A stretch of 5,260 nt of DNA from Clostridia bacterium. Its GTDB lineage: Bacteria > Bacillota_A > Clostridia > Oscillospirales > CAG-382. The stretch is taken from NCBI GenBank assembly GCA_017615235.1, contig JAGAAM010000097.1, forward strand, positions 1-5,260. The letters are read 5' to 3'. Of the stretch, positions 4,931-5,260 are shown one piece after another (the first letter of the stretch is position 1; every line of letters starts with the position of its first letter). A model generated the notes under the pieces. It ran no database searches. It worked only from the letters and a program-made list of their open reading frames with translations, and had not been told where the DNA came from. Both the position numbers and the translations under genes were made by a program.

Positions 4931-5260
4931 ATGGGCTGGTTCGATGAACAGATACGTGCAAGAAAAGAAGCGGACCGCACGGTTTACGAAGAATCCTTCG
5001 AGCAGATGGCGAACGCCGTTATGGGCCGGCGCCTCAACGCCGCGCTCAACAACGACCGCGAGATAACCGCCGACGCTATCGGCGAGATATTAAGGTTTTA
5101 TCACGTCAAACCACAGGAAGTTCCCGAAAGCATCAAGGATATGAACGAGGTGCTCGAATACCTTCTCCGCCCTTCGGGGTTCATGAGGAGGACGGTCAAC
5201 CTCGATAAAGGATGGTATCGCGACGCCGTAGGCGCGATGCTCGGCACACGCAGAGACGAC
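4931..5260 (+). CDS. second NHLM-type ABC transporter, N-terminal part, cut by window edge
   Basis: The 110 visible residues run in frame to the last base with no stop. The start MGWFDEQIRARKEAD, the middle EILRFYHVKPQEVPESIKD and the segment RTVNLDKGWYRDAVGAMLGTR match my memory of the N-terminal domain of the NHLM-system ABC transporter that lacks a peptidase, whose membrane and ATPase domains would follow beyond the edge. No C39 motif is present. The ribosome binding site AGGGGGTG (4917-4924) overlaps the stop of the upstream gene and lies 6 bases before ATG 4931. A nearer ATG at 4927 is in another frame and stops after six codons, so 4931 is chosen. In known systems the two NHLM transporters are encoded side by side and may act as partners. 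Confidence 0.8.
   Translation, partial: MGWFDEQIRARKEADRTVYEESFEQMANAVMGRRLNAALNNDREITADAIGEILRFYHVKPQEVPESIKDMNEVLEYLLRPSGFMRRTVNLDKGWYRDAVGAMLGTRRDD

Noticed and set aside
4927..4947. ATG at 4927 as start of the second transporter
   Set aside because: This frame stops after six codons; the in-frame start at 4931 gives the expected family N-terminus.

Overview
The window looks like a piece of a Bacillota (Clostridia-type, probably gut-associated and uncultured) chromosome. The reasons are strong Shine-Dalgarno sites, short intergenic gaps, simple intrinsic terminators, and export genes closest in feel to those I know from gut Clostridia. That placement is inference; no marker gene is present.

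Left part (about 1-2182) is an accessory block. The first 22 bases are the start of a minus-strand gene with a perfect AGGAGG site; it leaves the window. A gene-free stretch follows (23-485) that is rich in signals: overlapping inverted repeats (109-152), an extended -10 promoter whose -10 box is the exact centre of a GTGTGA/TCACAC palindrome (178-212), and a structured leader ending in an intrinsic terminator (352-384) about 100 bases ahead of the first gene. Upstream leader segments can pair with the terminator's 5' arm, so this looks like transcription attenuation. It controls a small stand-alone HNH endonuclease-like protein (486-806) and, 3 bases later, a 12-helix MATE efflux transporter (810-2135), closed by a clean GGAGCAGG-TTCG-CCTGCTCC terminator. 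The leader and HNH gene are clearly more AT-rich than what follows, which suggests separate acquisition.

Right part (about 2183-5260) is the start of an NHLM/NHLP-type RiPP (bacteriocin-like peptide) export operon with its own promoter (2294-2322). It encodes, in order: a 79-residue membrane protein that matches only the N-terminal anchor of the NHLM HlyD-family secretion protein; a complete 732-residue peptidase-ABC transporter (C39 protease, six membrane helices, ATPase); and the first 110 residues of a second NHLM-type ABC transporter, cut by the window edge. By family knowledge the C39 domain removes a leader peptide from a precursor while the transporter exports the core. No precursor or modification enzyme lies in the window; they would have to be downstream or elsewhere.

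The two points most worth following are the attenuator-like, palindrome-overlapped control region of HNH-MATE, and the reduction of the HlyD adaptor to a bare membrane anchor.
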